Below are positions 33,699 through 45,499 of a stretch of DNA of 64,000 nucleotides, piece after piece. How positions within the stretch are numbered: position 1 is the stretch's first letter; the number at the start of each line of letters is the position of its first letter. The DNA lies in contig MU839097.1 in the NCBI GenBank assembly GCA_030685235.1, forward strand, positions 62,001 through 126,000, written 5' to 3'. The position numbers and the translations under genes are program-made. The stretch is from Copromyces sp. CBS 386.78. Lineage: Eukaryota; Ascomycota; Sordariomycetes; Sordariales; Sordariaceae. Below the pieces are notes generated by a model. The model searched no databases and was not told the origin of the DNA. It saw only the letters and a list, made by a program, of their open reading frames with translations.

Positions 33699-35394
33699 GG
33701 TGGTGGTGGTGGAGGTGGTGGGCTTCGAGATGCTGTGCTCTCTGTCGCTGCCTTCTCCCTCTTGATCATGATGGCGGTCGATGGGCCGTTGGCCGTCTTA
33801 TAGTTGCCCGTTGTGTATATGAAAGGTCTGGATCAGCATCAGCATGGTGAGGTCCGAGCTAGGGAGAGTAGGTGATAGTGGATAGTTGGGGTAGGTAGCA
33901 GTCGATATCGAGGTCAAGCTCGAAGGGGAAGGTGTTTGATGGGCCATTTCGAAAGGGTGATATGCATAAGATCTCGGTAGCACTTCCGTACCGCGGTTCG
34001 CCTCATACTATCACGAGACTCCCATTGGCCGGGAAGGGTACTCAACTTCAGACAATGTCCCCTCGGGTGCTCCTTGATAATTCCAAGCCTCTTCTGCCTG
34101 AGTCGGCTGGGCGGTGTCTCGCACCCGTCAACCGGGAAGGGCAAGTCGGGAACGGATGGCTTGGATTGGTACCTTCTGATGGGCACGTTGGTTGCATCAA
34201 GTCCCCCTCCGTCCTGCATTCGCGGCATGACCTAATCCGGAAGGTTGTGATGCCATTCCATGCTCTTTGCCCGCCATGGCGCTGCATTATGCCATCTCGT
34301 GTTTCTCTTGGTGTTGGCCAATTCACAAGGTAGCCCAACGTTAACAAGCGGCAGTCAACCAAGATCCCAGAGATGTGTGGCTGGACTGATTCAAAAAGGT
34401 TCGAAGCAGAACCCATGTTTACCTCTAAGCTTGGATTGACGTAGCATTGCTTGGCAAGATCGAGAAGGTTGCAACGGGCATCGCATGATCCGGCAGGGGT
34501 TGTTGTCCAGAAACTGCAGAGAGCATAGTGTAGAAAAGGCGACATTTCCCCCATTACATGTGTTTGCCATCGCACAAGCTAACCGCACAGGCCGCAATAG
34601 ATTGTCCTGATGGTTCCTGTATCACCATGTCAGCTTCCTGTTCTGGCAACAGCTATAGCTTCATCCCGTGGTTCAAGTGAGAGACCAAGGTTTTTGTCCA
34701 ACGTCGCGTATGGCATGTTGACATGTTGGCGTGGGGTTTCGAATGGTAGGTGTGATGCCGCGGTAGATGCTATCGTGAGTATCGTGATGCTGAATGGGCC
34801 TGGATCTCAATAGCATTCGATATTGGCGATGCCCTGATGCATTGTGCGAGCTAGAGACACCCAGGTAGGGCGGGGTAGATAGCGCGCTCAGACAAGATGG
34901 GTAGGCTGCTCATTCAGTGGTCAAACGCAAGAAAAGACAAGCTGTGACTAGAAGAGTTAATTGCGCGATGACAGAGCTGCTGTTGTGTTGGTGTTTCAGC
35001 GGCCGCTTGTTGAACGAGGCACAGAGTGGGGTCCGGCAACTGACTGAATGGAAGCTCGCTCGGTGAGTGAGTTCGGTCTGCGGTCTGGACTCACCGCCAA
35101 GAGCAAACGTAACGGATAACCCCAACCCTCACCCACACGTAACACACCATCATGTTTAAAGACTTAAAAATTAACAGACCAGGATCGACTCCAAGGGTCT
35201 TGATCTTGATCATGACATATTCCTAGCTAGGTAGATTACAACACTATGGTGGCGTAACGGTAGGGACAGGTATTTTTCCATTCATTCATCCGCCACAGAA
35301 AACGGAGAAAACGGCAATAGAACCAACCCCCAGACCAATCCCATGCACCCTTCCTTCCTTCCTTCGCAAAATGCAGAACCGGAACGCCGTCAAG
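33699..35394. other. Intergenic; carboxypeptidase promoter and transcription factor 3' flank
   Basis: Several medium open frames occur around 34.0-34.6 kb on the minus strand, but none shows a domain or a consistent splice model. No RNA gene recognised. Confidence 0.45.
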
Positions 35395-38300
35395 TCAAAA
35401 ATAGAACTGCTGCTGAGCTGGCTGGCCAGGTGGTGGATGGGCTAGAAAGTCGAAATTCATCGTGTCTACGCCCGTGTTGAAGGGGTCAGGGGATTCTATT
35501 CGCGAAACCCACTGTCAGCAATGCAGCCCAACCAAAATGGAAAGAGGACGGTTAACAGAGCACGTACCCCAGAAAATGGAATCATAAAGATCCATCGGCG
35601 ACATATAAGCAGCCGGATCAAACTGCGACATACCCTGCGCCATTCCACCTACAGCACCATCCGGGCCCGGACCGGCCACAGCGGCGCCACCCCGTGCTTG
35701 TTGGAGAGGTGGCATGCTGTACGGTACCCTGTTTCTCTCTCCGTTAGCACCCTTCCTTTCCCCACAACGTCGTTCAGATACGTGATGCAAGGAAGACATA
35801 CCCCTGATACTCCCCTGCCGCACCCATCTGCTGCTGCTGCTGCTGTCCTTGTCCCCCATTCTGATTCTGCTGCTGCATCTCCGCCATAGCTAACGCAGCA
35901 CTCTGATGCGGATCCAACGCTTGACCCCCCGCCGCTCCTCCCATCTGCTGCTGCTGTATACCTCCTGCACCTCCTGCTGCTCCTCCTCTTCCTTGTTGAT
36001 CCTGTCCTCCTCTTCCCTGTTGATCCTGTCCTCCTCCTGCTGCTACAAGACCATACAACGGATACCCATTAGGAGCAAGTCCCGCAAGCTGATTAATCTG
36101 CAACGACAAGGGCGTTCTCGTGCCCGATCCAGCGCCGGAAATGCTTCCCTCGCGCTTAATCCCCCCCGGCGGCGGACCGACCACCGATCCATGGTCGTAG
36201 ATGTTTTTGAGCGCAGTCAACGCGCGCGACAGCGGGCCTGAGAGCTCAATGTCGTGATCGGACCGCGTGATGTGCGGTTGCGGCGACGTCTGCTCCTTGG
36301 CTGCCGTGGCGGACAGCGCCGAAATCAAATCGCCTTGGAGCTGCCGTACTTCGGGGTCCGCTTTGGTCTCTCCTAGAATGCCGAGCAGGACGGCTGACGA
36401 CAGGCCGTGGTAGGTAAACGCCCAGGAGCGCGTAGGGATCACCGAGAGCTGGTGCATGGCGAGGAACATGCGCACTGTTTCCGTCAGGTTCTCTTTGCAT
36501 TTGTCGGCCAGGTATCTCTTTTGCGTTTTTTCGAGCCGGCTGTTTTCGCGCTGGAGGGCGGGTCGGCAGCACACCGAGACGATGAAGGAGGTGTGCAGTC
36601 GGATGGCGTAGTGCTGGAGTCGGTCCATGGCGGATTTGCACGCGTCTTTGGTGCGGAGTGGTACAATGAGTTTGTCTCGTATGCTTTCCACGTCGGCGCA
36701 GTTGGTGAGGATTTGCGTGTAGGTGGCCGTGGCCGCTGCATCGGGGTTGAGGCGCTGCGAGATGATTTGGCAGAGGTGGTACATGGCTTCAATGTAAGAC
36801 CATCCTTCTGTCTCGGCCGTCGGTGAGAGGGGAATAGGACAACAGGCGATGTTGGTCATTGGTGATCGGTCAAAGGATAATGAAGTGAGCGTATCGTGCC
36901 AGAGGCAAGTCCACCTGGAGGCCAAGTTAGCATGTGGTAACGCGTCTTCCTAAATATCATCTTACCAAAGTCTTCTCCTGGACATTTCCTTGTTCACAAT
37001 TTCCGCCGACTGACGGCCGTCAAGAACCTGTGGACGGTGGAGGCCAAGAGACTGCGCCAATCGACAAGTGAGTCCAAGCAAAGCCCATGATGCTTCAGCT
37101 TTCATGTCGTTGAGTAACACGAAGCTTGTCATCATCATGGCTTGTATCGAGTCAAGGTTCGGCCTACATACGGTCAGCCTGCCATCTGTTTGCATTGAAT
37201 GCACCTACTGTACTTGCCTTAACAAAAAGTTACCCAGCCTCAGGAAGTGGAACGAGATTTGAATGTACTTTTGCGCATCTCTCGTTCGGATATGGTATGG
37301 GGTCTCGTGGTACTGGGAGCCGACCGCAAGGACGGCGAATAGAATGGCAAGCCATGATGCAGAGACAGGCTTTGTTGTCTTGGTCGCAGCTCTAGCGTTC
37401 TTTGCTCTATCTTCGAGATAGATCATCAACCGGGACTCGAGGTCGTCTAGGTCGATAACGAAGCCCCAAAATGGCTGGGGTATTTCCTTGTAGGTTCGGA
37501 AAAGTCTAAACGGTGTAAGTCTAGGTATTTTTTTTCCTTGAAAGGAGTCATGTCAGGAGGGGTGAAAATGCGCACTTCATGACCTCCCGGTCGGATGGCA
37601 GTTCGGATGAGATATCGGACGTCAGCCTGTCCAGATGTCGGGAGGACATAAGCGGAAAGGGGGCCGAGTTATCGAGCCCCAATAGGGAACGCATGTCGGC
37701 GCGTATAAAGTTTACGTCTTGTGGTTCATCGGTTGCGGCAGATTGTTCCCTTAGAAGCGCTGGGATGCTATTCTGTCCAACATAACGCGTGATCTCCACG
37801 GCTTCGGGCTCTAACAGAATGGTTAGATGAGATCACTAACCTTGGAGAAATGCATGGCAAGGGAGGTTGTATGACACACCGTATGTTCTTATTGATTCAC
37901 GGGCCTCATGGCTCAAGCGCCGGCCTTCGTGAGCGTCTGGTGAGTGTGGCCTCTTCTTGGTGTGAGAGAGATCAGTGGAAACCGCTGATGGTTTTCCGGA
38001 TGCTGACTTGTTTGGCTTGTAGGAACAGAGCTGTGGGTGTTCCCGCTTGACGCAGTTTTCACATGGGCTCTTGTTGTCACACTTTACTTTTCTCTGTCTG
38101 CAGGGCCAGCAGGCAGTACCTGTGAAGGGGGTTAAGGTAAGTAAGAAGCTGATATGAGGGTATGTGGGTGCTAAGCAGCCACTCGATGACGGGAAGGGAT
38201 GCCAAGCATGGATAGGCAGGGCAAGGTAGTAGTAGTTGAGGTGCATGTCGGGAGATCATGGTCACGGACTTATGGGACCGGACCCGGGGGTCGAGAACGG

Positions 38301-38553
38301 GGCACGGGAAGCGTGGTGGAGGTTAGGGGCAATGCGGCCATGGTACCACAGCCTTAAAAGGAGAACGACATGAGCCTACATGATATCCAGAAAGTGGACA
38401 ATGGATAATCATGAAGTAGCTGATGATGATGAATAACTAAAGAGAGACCCACTTACCATATCGAACCTTGCGGTGGGAATGGATGATGCGGTTGGCCTCC
38501 TCGGGAGTCAGATGCTCGAGGTTGGGGCTCTCATGGGAGTCGGACATGGACAT
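35395..38553 (-). CDS. Zn2Cys6 fungal transcription factor, eight exons
   Basis: Exons are 38553-38457, 38119-37880, 37810-37576, 37505-37218, 37163-36966, 36914-35802, 35728-35568 and 35495-35395. They join in one frame to encode 810 residues. The first 70 residues hold the binuclear zinc cluster, ACWPCRQRKVKCDNKSPC then CVKREHPQLC, so it binds DNA in the nucleus. The middle (about residues 160-420) is the fungal-specific transcription factor domain, with REVMKLFRTYKEIPQPFW, then RPNLDSIQAMMM and WALLGLTCRLAQSLGLHRP. The C-terminal third is Gln/Gly-rich (Gln runs, QDQQGRGG repeats) and ends DPAAYMSPMDLYDSIFW then an FDFLAHPPPG tail. Intron 37217-37164 uses a GC donor (AG|GCAAGT). Target genes are unknown. 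Confidence 0.9.
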
Positions 38554-40368
38554 GGCCTTTGCTGTAGTTATATGACTATATGAGGGCTATACCTACGAGT
38601 CGGGGCTGGGGCGGATGCGGAGGCGGGACGTGGTAAGCCTTGGACGCGATGAAGGCCGGAACGGGGACGGGGACGTGGAACGGGGTCCGCCAGACCACCA
38701 TCCAAGCACTCAGCTTGTTCCTTACTTTCGGAGTAGTGTCTCTCTCCGGTCCAGTCATCAGCCGTCACTACTCTTTCTGAGTGTGGGCGACGACCCGATC
38801 GAAGACGAAGCGAATCGGAAGATACTAGTATGGTGTACAATACCTCGGAGTGCCCTATGAGCCTCTGAGCCTATGCACAACTGCAACGGCGAGCAGCAAC
38901 TCGGCAGCGCCAAGGGCTTGGGATTGGTGGATCCGCGGCTATTCGAGGGAGGGAAAGGGATTGACTTTGATGGACACGGGGCCCTGGATTCGGGAAAGGG
39001 GTCGAGAGTGGGTGAGGGAGGGAATACCGATGCAAATCCGAAGGGAGGGCACTCTGGGTGATAAAAGAAGCCGAGAAAGCTTTTGGCTATGAGGGGTTCG
39101 GAATTGGCGGAATCTCTTTTGAAATGTGTGGGTGGGAACGTGTGCGCAGTCACAGTGGCGGACCGTTTATTGGATGGCTAGCCGGCTTCCGTTGACGCAC
39201 CTAGTCTCAATAGTGGTGGTGACTCCCGAACTAAGCTTAGGTTTTTAAGGGTCTCGATTTCTCCCTTGATGCTCAGGCCTCAGGGCACTTTCCGACATCC
39301 TTTAATAACCAACAACAAAGAGTATTGGTTAATGTGGTCAGTTCATTCAATCCATCTTGTACCGAGATCGAATCCTTTGGGGTCTCATGCCTCTCCCATG
39401 TTAGCCTTACTGTGTAGTAGGTCCGAATAGGTTTATTGTTCGGGGCAGTCTAATAGGAGACAAGGTACAGTCTCTCGGGAACAAAGACAACCACGCCTGT
39501 GTGACATCATCTTTAGACCATTCGTCTGGTGTTCGTTTTGAAGAGACCGGTGGGAGAATTGGAGGTTGTTCCAAAGCTCTCTGATGGTGCAAAGTGGCAC
39601 GCAGGAGTTGATGTTTCTCGATGTTTGAACCCAAAGACAATTACAATGTGTTGGTTGGCATGCACATCGATATGTCGGCCTGCAACAAAGCCCCAGTGGC
39701 CAGTCCATGTCCAAAATTGTCAAGGTTGCATTTGCCTAGCTCTGGCCAATAGCATGCGGCGGGGATCCGTCCTCGAACATGCCCCAAGCACGCCCACTGT
39801 AGTCAAACTCTTCGTTAAAGCGTTTCGCGTCCGTACGGTATGAGTTCAGGACTTATGTTAGGCATATAAATGCAAATAGCAGCACAGCATATCTAACAGC
39901 CACTTGCAACTATGTAATAATACGTAGTAGGTATGTATCCCCCACAGTCAACCTCTTTTTCTGTAGCCCCGCCTTTTGGAGCCTGTCCCCGGGCAAGAAC
40001 CAGAACCTCACAAAAATGCGGACAGGGCACCTGCGCTGCCTGGACTTTGCGGGCCGTTCCTTCTTGACCATGCCAGGCAGCAGACCGGTTGGTTCGTGTT
40101 CGTGGAAGCAACCAAGGCGATTTAAAGAAATAAAAAAAGAAGCAAATCTTTCCTCTCGCTCCGTGCTCAGACGAAAACTCGACAAGTCTCACCCAAGGAT
40201 GATCAACATGCTCTCTCATGCCCTCAACCTCATGATTCCATTTTCCATCCGATTCCCCCCACGACCCTGACAGCAGCGGCCTCTCACTAGGGCTGCCATC
40301 CCCTGCAACTTCTGCAAGTAAACGCAAAAGATGGGCGTTCAGAGGGTGCATACAGCCACAGTCCCAAA
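38554..40368. other. Transcription factor promoter/leader; no gene seen
   Basis: Upstream of the Zn2Cys6 gene. A minus-strand frame with an ATG (40351-39893, 152 codons) exists but has no recognisable features. Nothing else supported. Confidence 0.4.
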
Positions 40369-40629
40369 ATGGGCCTGTCGCATGCGAAAAGGCTGCGAGC
40401 CTGCGACTCCTGCGCGGCCACGGCGGCTATCCTCACCACCACCAGTGATGCATCACCACCCATGCCAGCAGTACCACTACCGCCGCGCTCTTTTGAACAT
40501 CGGGCTGAATGGGACCAATTGCGCCGACAGAGGCCGTTTCGATTCCGTGGCAGCTTCTTCCAGCGGTTTGGCCTTGATCTGGAAACGTATCGAGCTGCAC
40601 TGGGTTGGGACGAATCCGCGATAAAATAA
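40369..40629 (+). CDS. Possible small protein, 86 residues
   Basis: The ATG-initiated frame begins MGLSHAKRLRACDSC. It ends with an ordered-looking segment (EWDQLRRQRPFRFRGSFF, FGLDLETYRAALGWDE). There is no domain I know and no intron. It lies 0.65 kb before qde-1 and could also be part of that gene's 5' leader. Weak candidate. Confidence 0.25.
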   Translation: MGLSHAKRLRACDSCAATAAILTTTSDASPPMPAVPLPPRSFEHRAEWDQLRRQRPFRFRGSFFQRFGLDLETYRAALGWDESAIK

Positions 40630-41284
40630 TCGGCAACCAGCCCAAACAGTCAACAGCTCGGCGCGGTTCTATAGCCATCCATTGCGAGTGAACGTCCCCT
40701 CAGATCAGACGAAGCTTTTGCCCAAGTCAGTTCCGGGCGTTGCCCAATTTTAACCACGTTCGGCACAAAGCTCGCCCAGGTTCGTCCGAAATGCTCAAAC
40801 GTGTTCAAACACCTCGCACCATCACGACCACGAAAAATCCCCTTGTCCCGCTTTGCGCGAACCGTGTCTTTGAACGCGATCAGCCCAAATCCCAACCCAA
40901 CTCGCCTTTCCCCGCTGCGCCTGCTTTTGCTCCTCGATCCCGAATTCGTGAAGCAAACGAGACAAGCGGATATGGCCAAGGTTGATCTCACGAAAACCGG
41001 TTAATCGAAGTCAAAAACCTACAAGAGGATCAACGTCGCGAAGATTTACCTGTCGCTCACCTTGACAACCGCAAAGCCTTGGAGGGCAACCACAGTGGTA
41101 TTGTTGACTCCCGCACATTCGTCGCCCAAGACGCCCAAGACGCTCCCGCTCTGTAAAGGCTCAAGTCGGGAAATTAGGTATATCTCACAGTCGCGTCATC
41201 TTCCTCTGCCGCGGTGGTCGATATTTTTTACCTTGTCGCTAACTTGGTTGTTTACTTCTCCAGGCCCGATCTCCCACGGCACAA
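40630..41284. promoter_or_regulatory. qde-1 promoter and 5' leader
   Basis: This holds the upstream sequence of qde-1. Pyrimidine-rich sequence with TTCTCCAG ends 20 bases before the ATG (near 41256-41264) and could be an intron acceptor in the leader. No specific operator was recognised. Confidence 0.35.
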
Positions 41285-44200
41285 ATGAACCCTATTACTC
41301 CTAGAAAGAGGAATACTCCCGTCGAGGAAATCATCAACCGGCTCAATACCGACTATAACCTGGGCATCCAGTGCGTCGCAGACGCAAGTCTCACTCCGCA
41401 CCGCCGGAAGGAGCTGGCCGAGGGAGACGAGAGTTTCGGGCGCCATGACAAGATATACCGAGCTCTCAATTTTCTTTACTGGCAGAAGGATGAGTCCCTG
41501 CAACAAGCAGAAGCCAACTTCTTCATCGAGGCCAAAGCTGCGAGCTCAAACTGGGTACCAAAGGCCCACGCCGACCCTGATACCCTTCCGTGGTCCAAAG
41601 AACCCCCACGCGCTGTGACTCCGGGCCAACAATGGCAGTTGCAGACCGTGTTGCTCGAGGTGCTTAATAGGTTTATGCCACCTCCTAACAACACGCCAGC
41701 TCGGACGTTTGGAAGAACTCAGAGCGGCCCAAGCGGCCTAAGCCGCCCAACCCCCACCACTACCAAACGGAACGATGAGCCTGCCAATGTCACTTTCGCT
41801 GATCCGCCCAAACGCTCGTTGGCTCGCGCGGCCACAGGTCCTCCTACTCACGGCGCAGCGATACCCCTCAAGTTTCCCGACCCAGTGAATACCGGTACCG
41901 GTTCCAAACGGCCGTCTCTCGAGAGTGCAGATCCCAATCAAAGCACCAAGCGGGCTAAGGGCAAGCTGTTTGATAATGTCGCCGCTGCCGCTGTCCCGCC
42001 CGTGCCTATTGCGAGCGCTCTGGACAGAGTACCGACTCGACGGCATGCGAATACCAGGGATCCCACAGCAACAGGTCCTAGACGAGCGGACCAGGTGGAT
42101 TCGTTCACTACATCGCAAGGCACTTCGTATGGCTCAAGTGTCTTCAGCACTGGTCGTCACAACCAGAGCATCATCCAGAGTAGTGTGGAGGCTCCTCCTT
42201 CACAACCCAGGGAGAAGCGGCCTGTGGATGCCGCGGTCTTCGAGACTGGAAACTCGGCTGAATCTCCTAGCAAGGGACGAACAACAAAGGTTCGCATCGA
42301 GAAGCAGCTCCTTTCTTCGTCGTCCCAGGGTGAGACATCATTCAGCAGTTTCTACGATTCCTTTCCGAGTTCTGGTGGCGAGGGTGGAATTCCCGAGCCG
42401 AGTCGCTCAAACGGACTGGCTCGGGGCGAACAAAGCGCTCAACCTCAGGCTCAAGTTCATGCACCGGCGGTTGCAGCTCGGCTGAAGGATATTTGGCCGA
42501 AATTCCCCAAATGGCTACACGAAGCTCCTCTCGCTGTTGCATGGGAAGTTACCAGGCTCTTCATGCACTGCAAAGTGGACTTGGAAGACGAGAGCTTGGG
42601 CTTAAAGTACGACCCTTCCTGGTCTACCGCGCGCGATGTTACCGAGATCTGGAAAAGCCTCTACCAGCTCGATGCTTTCCGAGGCAAAGCCTTCCCAGAA
42701 AAGCCGGCCAACGACGTGTTCGTTACCGCAATGACGGGCAACTTTGAGAGCAAGGGCAGTGCCGTTGTTCTTTCCGCTGTACTGGACTACAACCCGGACA
42801 GCTCGCCTACTGCGCCCCTTTACCTTGTGAAGCTGAAGCCGCTCATGTTCGAGCAGGGCTGTCGACTCACCCGTCGGTTCGGTCCTGATAGGTTTTTCGA
42901 GATCCTTATACCGTCGCCTACGAGCACTAGCCCGAGCGTTCCCCCGGTTATTAGTAAACAGCCAGGTGCTGTCGAAGAAGTCATCCAGTGGCTCACGAAG
43001 GAGCCGCATTCCCTCGTCGGCCGCCATTGGCGCGCTTTCTTTGCCAAAGATGCCGGATACAGGAAGCCTCTCAAGGAATTCCGCCTCCACGCCGATGATC
43101 CAAAACCCATCATCAAGGAGAGAGTTCACTTCTTTGCTGAGACGGGCATCACATTCCGACCTGATGTGTTCAACAAGAGAGCTGTCGTTCCTGCAGAGGA
43201 ACCTGTGGAGCAACGGACCGAGTTCAAAGTTAGCAAAATGCTGAACTGGCTACTGCAACTCGACAACAACACTTGGCAGCCGCACCTCAAGCTGTTCTCC
43301 CGTATCCAGCTCGGTCTGAGTAAGACATATGCCATCATGACGTTGGAGCCTCACCAAATCATACACCACAAGTCGGATATCCTTTCACCTTCCGGCACTG
43401 GCGAAGTGATGAATGACGGTGTAGGCCGCATGTCGAGAAGCGTGGCCAAAAAGATCCGCGATGTCCTCGGTTTAGGCGATGTGCCCTCTGCTGTCCAAGG
43501 GCGGTTTGGCTCGGCCAAGGGAATGTGGGTTATCGACGTTGACGACACAAGCAATGATGATTGGATCGAGACATACCCGTCTCAGCGCAAATGGGAATGC
43601 GACTTCGTTGATAAACATCAACGTACCCTAGAAGTCCGCAGTGTGGCTTCTGAACTGAAGTCGGCCGGCCTCAACCTGCAGCTGTTACCTGTCCTGGAGG
43701 ATAGGGCCATGGACAAGGTCAAGATGCGCCAGGCAATCGGTGACCGCCTCGTCAACGATTTGCAACGACAGTTCAGCGAGCAAAAGCACGCATTGAATCG
43801 TCCGGTGGAATTCCGCCAATGGGTCTACGAAAGCTACTCCACCCGCGCAACTCGAGTTAGCCACGGCCGTGTGCCTTTTCTTGCCGGGCTCCCTGACAGT
43901 CAAGAGGAGACACTGAACTACTTGATGAACAGTGGGTTTGATCCCAAGAAGCAAAAGTTCTTGCAAGATATCGCCTGGGATCTTCAAAAGCGGAAATGCG
44001 ACACCTTGAAGTCCAAGTTGAATATTCGCGTCGGTCGATCAGCGTACATCTATATGATTGCCGACTTCTGGGGTGTGCTTGAGGAAGATGAGGTTCATGT
44101 CGGATTTTCGTCCAAGTTCAGAGACGAGGAGGAGTCTTTCACACTCCTATCCGACTGCGATGTCCTGGTGGCGCGATCTCCAGCCCATTTCCCCAGTGAT

Positions 44201-45499
44201 ATCCAACGTGTGCGAGCGGTCTTCAAGCCAGAGCTTCATATGCTCAAGGATGTTATTATCTTCTCTACTAAAGGAGATATACCGCTTGCTCAGAAGCTAT
44301 CTGGTGGAGACTACGACGGTGATATGGCGTGGGTCTGCTGGGATCCGGAGATTGTCGCTGGTTTCGTCAACGCGGAGATGCCTCCGGAGCCTGACCTGTC
44401 GAGGTACCTTAAGAAGGACAAAACGACATTCGGGCAGATTTTGGCATCACACGGCGCTGGCCCAGAGGCTAAGGAGCAGGCCACATACGACATGATCCAG
44501 AAGAGTTTTCATTTCGCCATGCAGCCTAACTTCTTGGGCATGTGCACGAATTACAAGGAAAGGCTCTGTTACATTAATAATAGTGTTTGTAACGAGCCGG
44601 CCATCATTCTGAGTTCACTGGTTGGAAATCTCGTCGATCAGAGCAAACAGGGTATCATTTTCAACGAAGCGAGCTGGGCCCAGTTGCGTAGGGAATTGCT
44701 TGGAGGCATGTTGTCCCTCCCTGAGCCAGGTTACAAAAGCGACAACTGGCTGAGCCGCGGAGAGCCTACCCACATCATTGACTACCTGAAGTTCACCATC
44801 GCTAGGCCTGCAATCGACAAGGAGTTGGAATCCTTTCACAACGCCATGAAAGCGGCCAAGGACACGGAGGATGGTGCTCACTTTTGGGATCCGGAACTCG
44901 CAGCCTACCACGCGTTCTTCAAAGATTTCGCCAAAAAGTCGCGATCGTGCGCACTGCTACTCGACACACTCGAGAACCGCATCGGCGAAGTGGAAAAGGA
45001 ATACGGCAGGTTGGTCAAAAACAAGGACATGAGAGACAGCGCCGACTCCTACCCTGTCCGCGTCAACCAGGTCTATGAGAAATGGTGCGCCATTACGCCC
45101 GAGGCCTTGGACAAGTCCGGAGCCAACTATGATTCTAAGGTGATCAGGTTGCTCGAGCTGACCTTTCTTGCCGACCGGGAGATGAACACTTGGGCTCTTT
45201 TGCGGGCCAGCACGGCTTTCAAGCTGTACTACCGCAAGAGCCCCAAGTTTGTCTGGCAGATGGCCGGCAGGCAGCTCGCGTACATCAAGGCGCAGATGAC
45301 GAGCAAGCCGGGCGAGGGCGCCCCGGCGCTGATGACCGCGTTCATGTACGCGGGCTTGATGCCGGATAAGAAGTTCATGAAGCAGTATGTGGCCAGGCTG
45401 GAGGGCGATGGATCGGAGTACCCTGATCCGGAGGACCATGATCTGATTGGTGATCAGGAGCTTGATGGAATTGGTTTCACAGGGAATGGCGATTATTAG
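41285..45499 (+). CDS. qde-1: RNA-dependent RNA polymerase QDE-1 (quelling)
   Basis: Single exon, 1404 residues from ATG 41285. QDE-1 makes aberrant and double-stranded RNA that feeds Dicer in quelling, the transgene-silencing RNAi pathway of Neurospora; it is also known to act on single-stranded DNA. The first ~380 residues are Pro/Ser/Thr/Arg-rich and probably disordered. The catalytic core follows, from about KDIWPKFPKWLHEAPLAVAW. The double-psi beta-barrel active-site motif DYDGDMAWVCWD places the three metal-binding aspartates at 1009, 1011 and 1013. The N. crassa numbers I recall are 1007, 1009 and 1011 of 1402, so the whole difference is a two-residue gain before the active site. Open throughout, so presumably functional. 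Confidence 0.96.
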   Translation: MNPITPRKRNTPVEEIINRLNTDYNLGIQCVADASLTPHRRKELAEGDESFGRHDKIYRALNFLYWQKDESLQQAEANFFIEAKAASSNWVPKAHADPDTLPWSKEPPRAVTPGQQWQLQTVLLEVLNRFMPPPNNTPARTFGRTQSGPSGLSRPTPTTTKRNDEPANVTFADPPKRSLARAATGPPTHGAAIPLKFPDPVNTGTGSKRPSLESADPNQSTKRAKGKLFDNVAAAAVPPVPIASALDRVPTRRHANTRDPTATGPRRADQVDSFTTSQGTSYGSSVFSTGRHNQSIIQSSVEAPPSQPREKRPVDAAVFETGNSAESPSKGRTTKVRIEKQLLSSSSQGETSFSSFYDSFPSSGGEGGIPEPSRSNGLARGEQSAQPQAQVHAPAVAARLKDIWPKFPKWLHEAPLAVAWEVTRLFMHCKVDLEDESLGLKYDPSWSTARDVTEIWKSLYQLDAFRGKAFPEKPANDVFVTAMTGNFESKGSAVVLSAVLDYNPDSSPTAPLYLVKLKPLMFEQGCRLTRRFGPDRFFEILIPSPTSTSPSVPPVISKQPGAVEEVIQWLTKEPHSLVGRHWRAFFAKDAGYRKPLKEFRLHADDPKPIIKERVHFFAETGITFRPDVFNKRAVVPAEEPVEQRTEFKVSKMLNWLLQLDNNTWQPHLKLFSRIQLGLSKTYAIMTLEPHQIIHHKSDILSPSGTGEVMNDGVGRMSRSVAKKIRDVLGLGDVPSAVQGRFGSAKGMWVIDVDDTSNDDWIETYPSQRKWECDFVDKHQRTLEVRSVASELKSAGLNLQLLPVLEDRAMDKVKMRQAIGDRLVNDLQRQFSEQKHALNRPVEFRQWVYESYSTRATRVSHGRVPFLAGLPDSQEETLNYLMNSGFDPKKQKFLQDIAWDLQKRKCDTLKSKLNIRVGRSAYIYMIADFWGVLEEDEVHVGFSSKFRDEEESFTLLSDCDVLVARSPAHFPSDIQRVRAVFKPELHMLKDVIIFSTKGDIPLAQKLSGGDYDGDMAWVCWDPEIVAGFVNAEMPPEPDLSRYLKKDKTTFGQILASHGAGPEAKEQATYDMIQKSFHFAMQPNFLGMCTNYKERLCYINNSVCNEPAIILSSLVGNLVDQSKQGIIFNEASWAQLRRELLGGMLSLPEPGYKSDNWLSRGEPTHIIDYLKFTIARPAIDKELESFHNAMKAAKDTEDGAHFWDPELAAYHAFFKDFAKKSRSCALLLDTLENRIGEVEKEYGRLVKNKDMRDSADSYPVRVNQVYEKWCAITPEALDKSGANYDSKVIRLLELTFLADREMNTWALLRASTAFKLYYRKSPKFVWQMAGRQLAYIKAQMTSKPGEGAPALMTAFMYAGLMPDKKFMKQYVARLEGDGSEYPDPEDHDLIGDQELDGIGFTGNGDY

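Noticed and set aside
34048..34575. 175-codon minus-strand frame
   Set aside because: It opens with a non-ATG codon, overlaps an equally long frame in another phase, and has no family-like sequence.
39893..40351. 152-codon minus-strand frame with an ATG
   Set aside because: No recognisable domain and a composition like translated noncoding sequence; divergent from another weak frame only 17 bases away. Left as a note in the intergenic entry.
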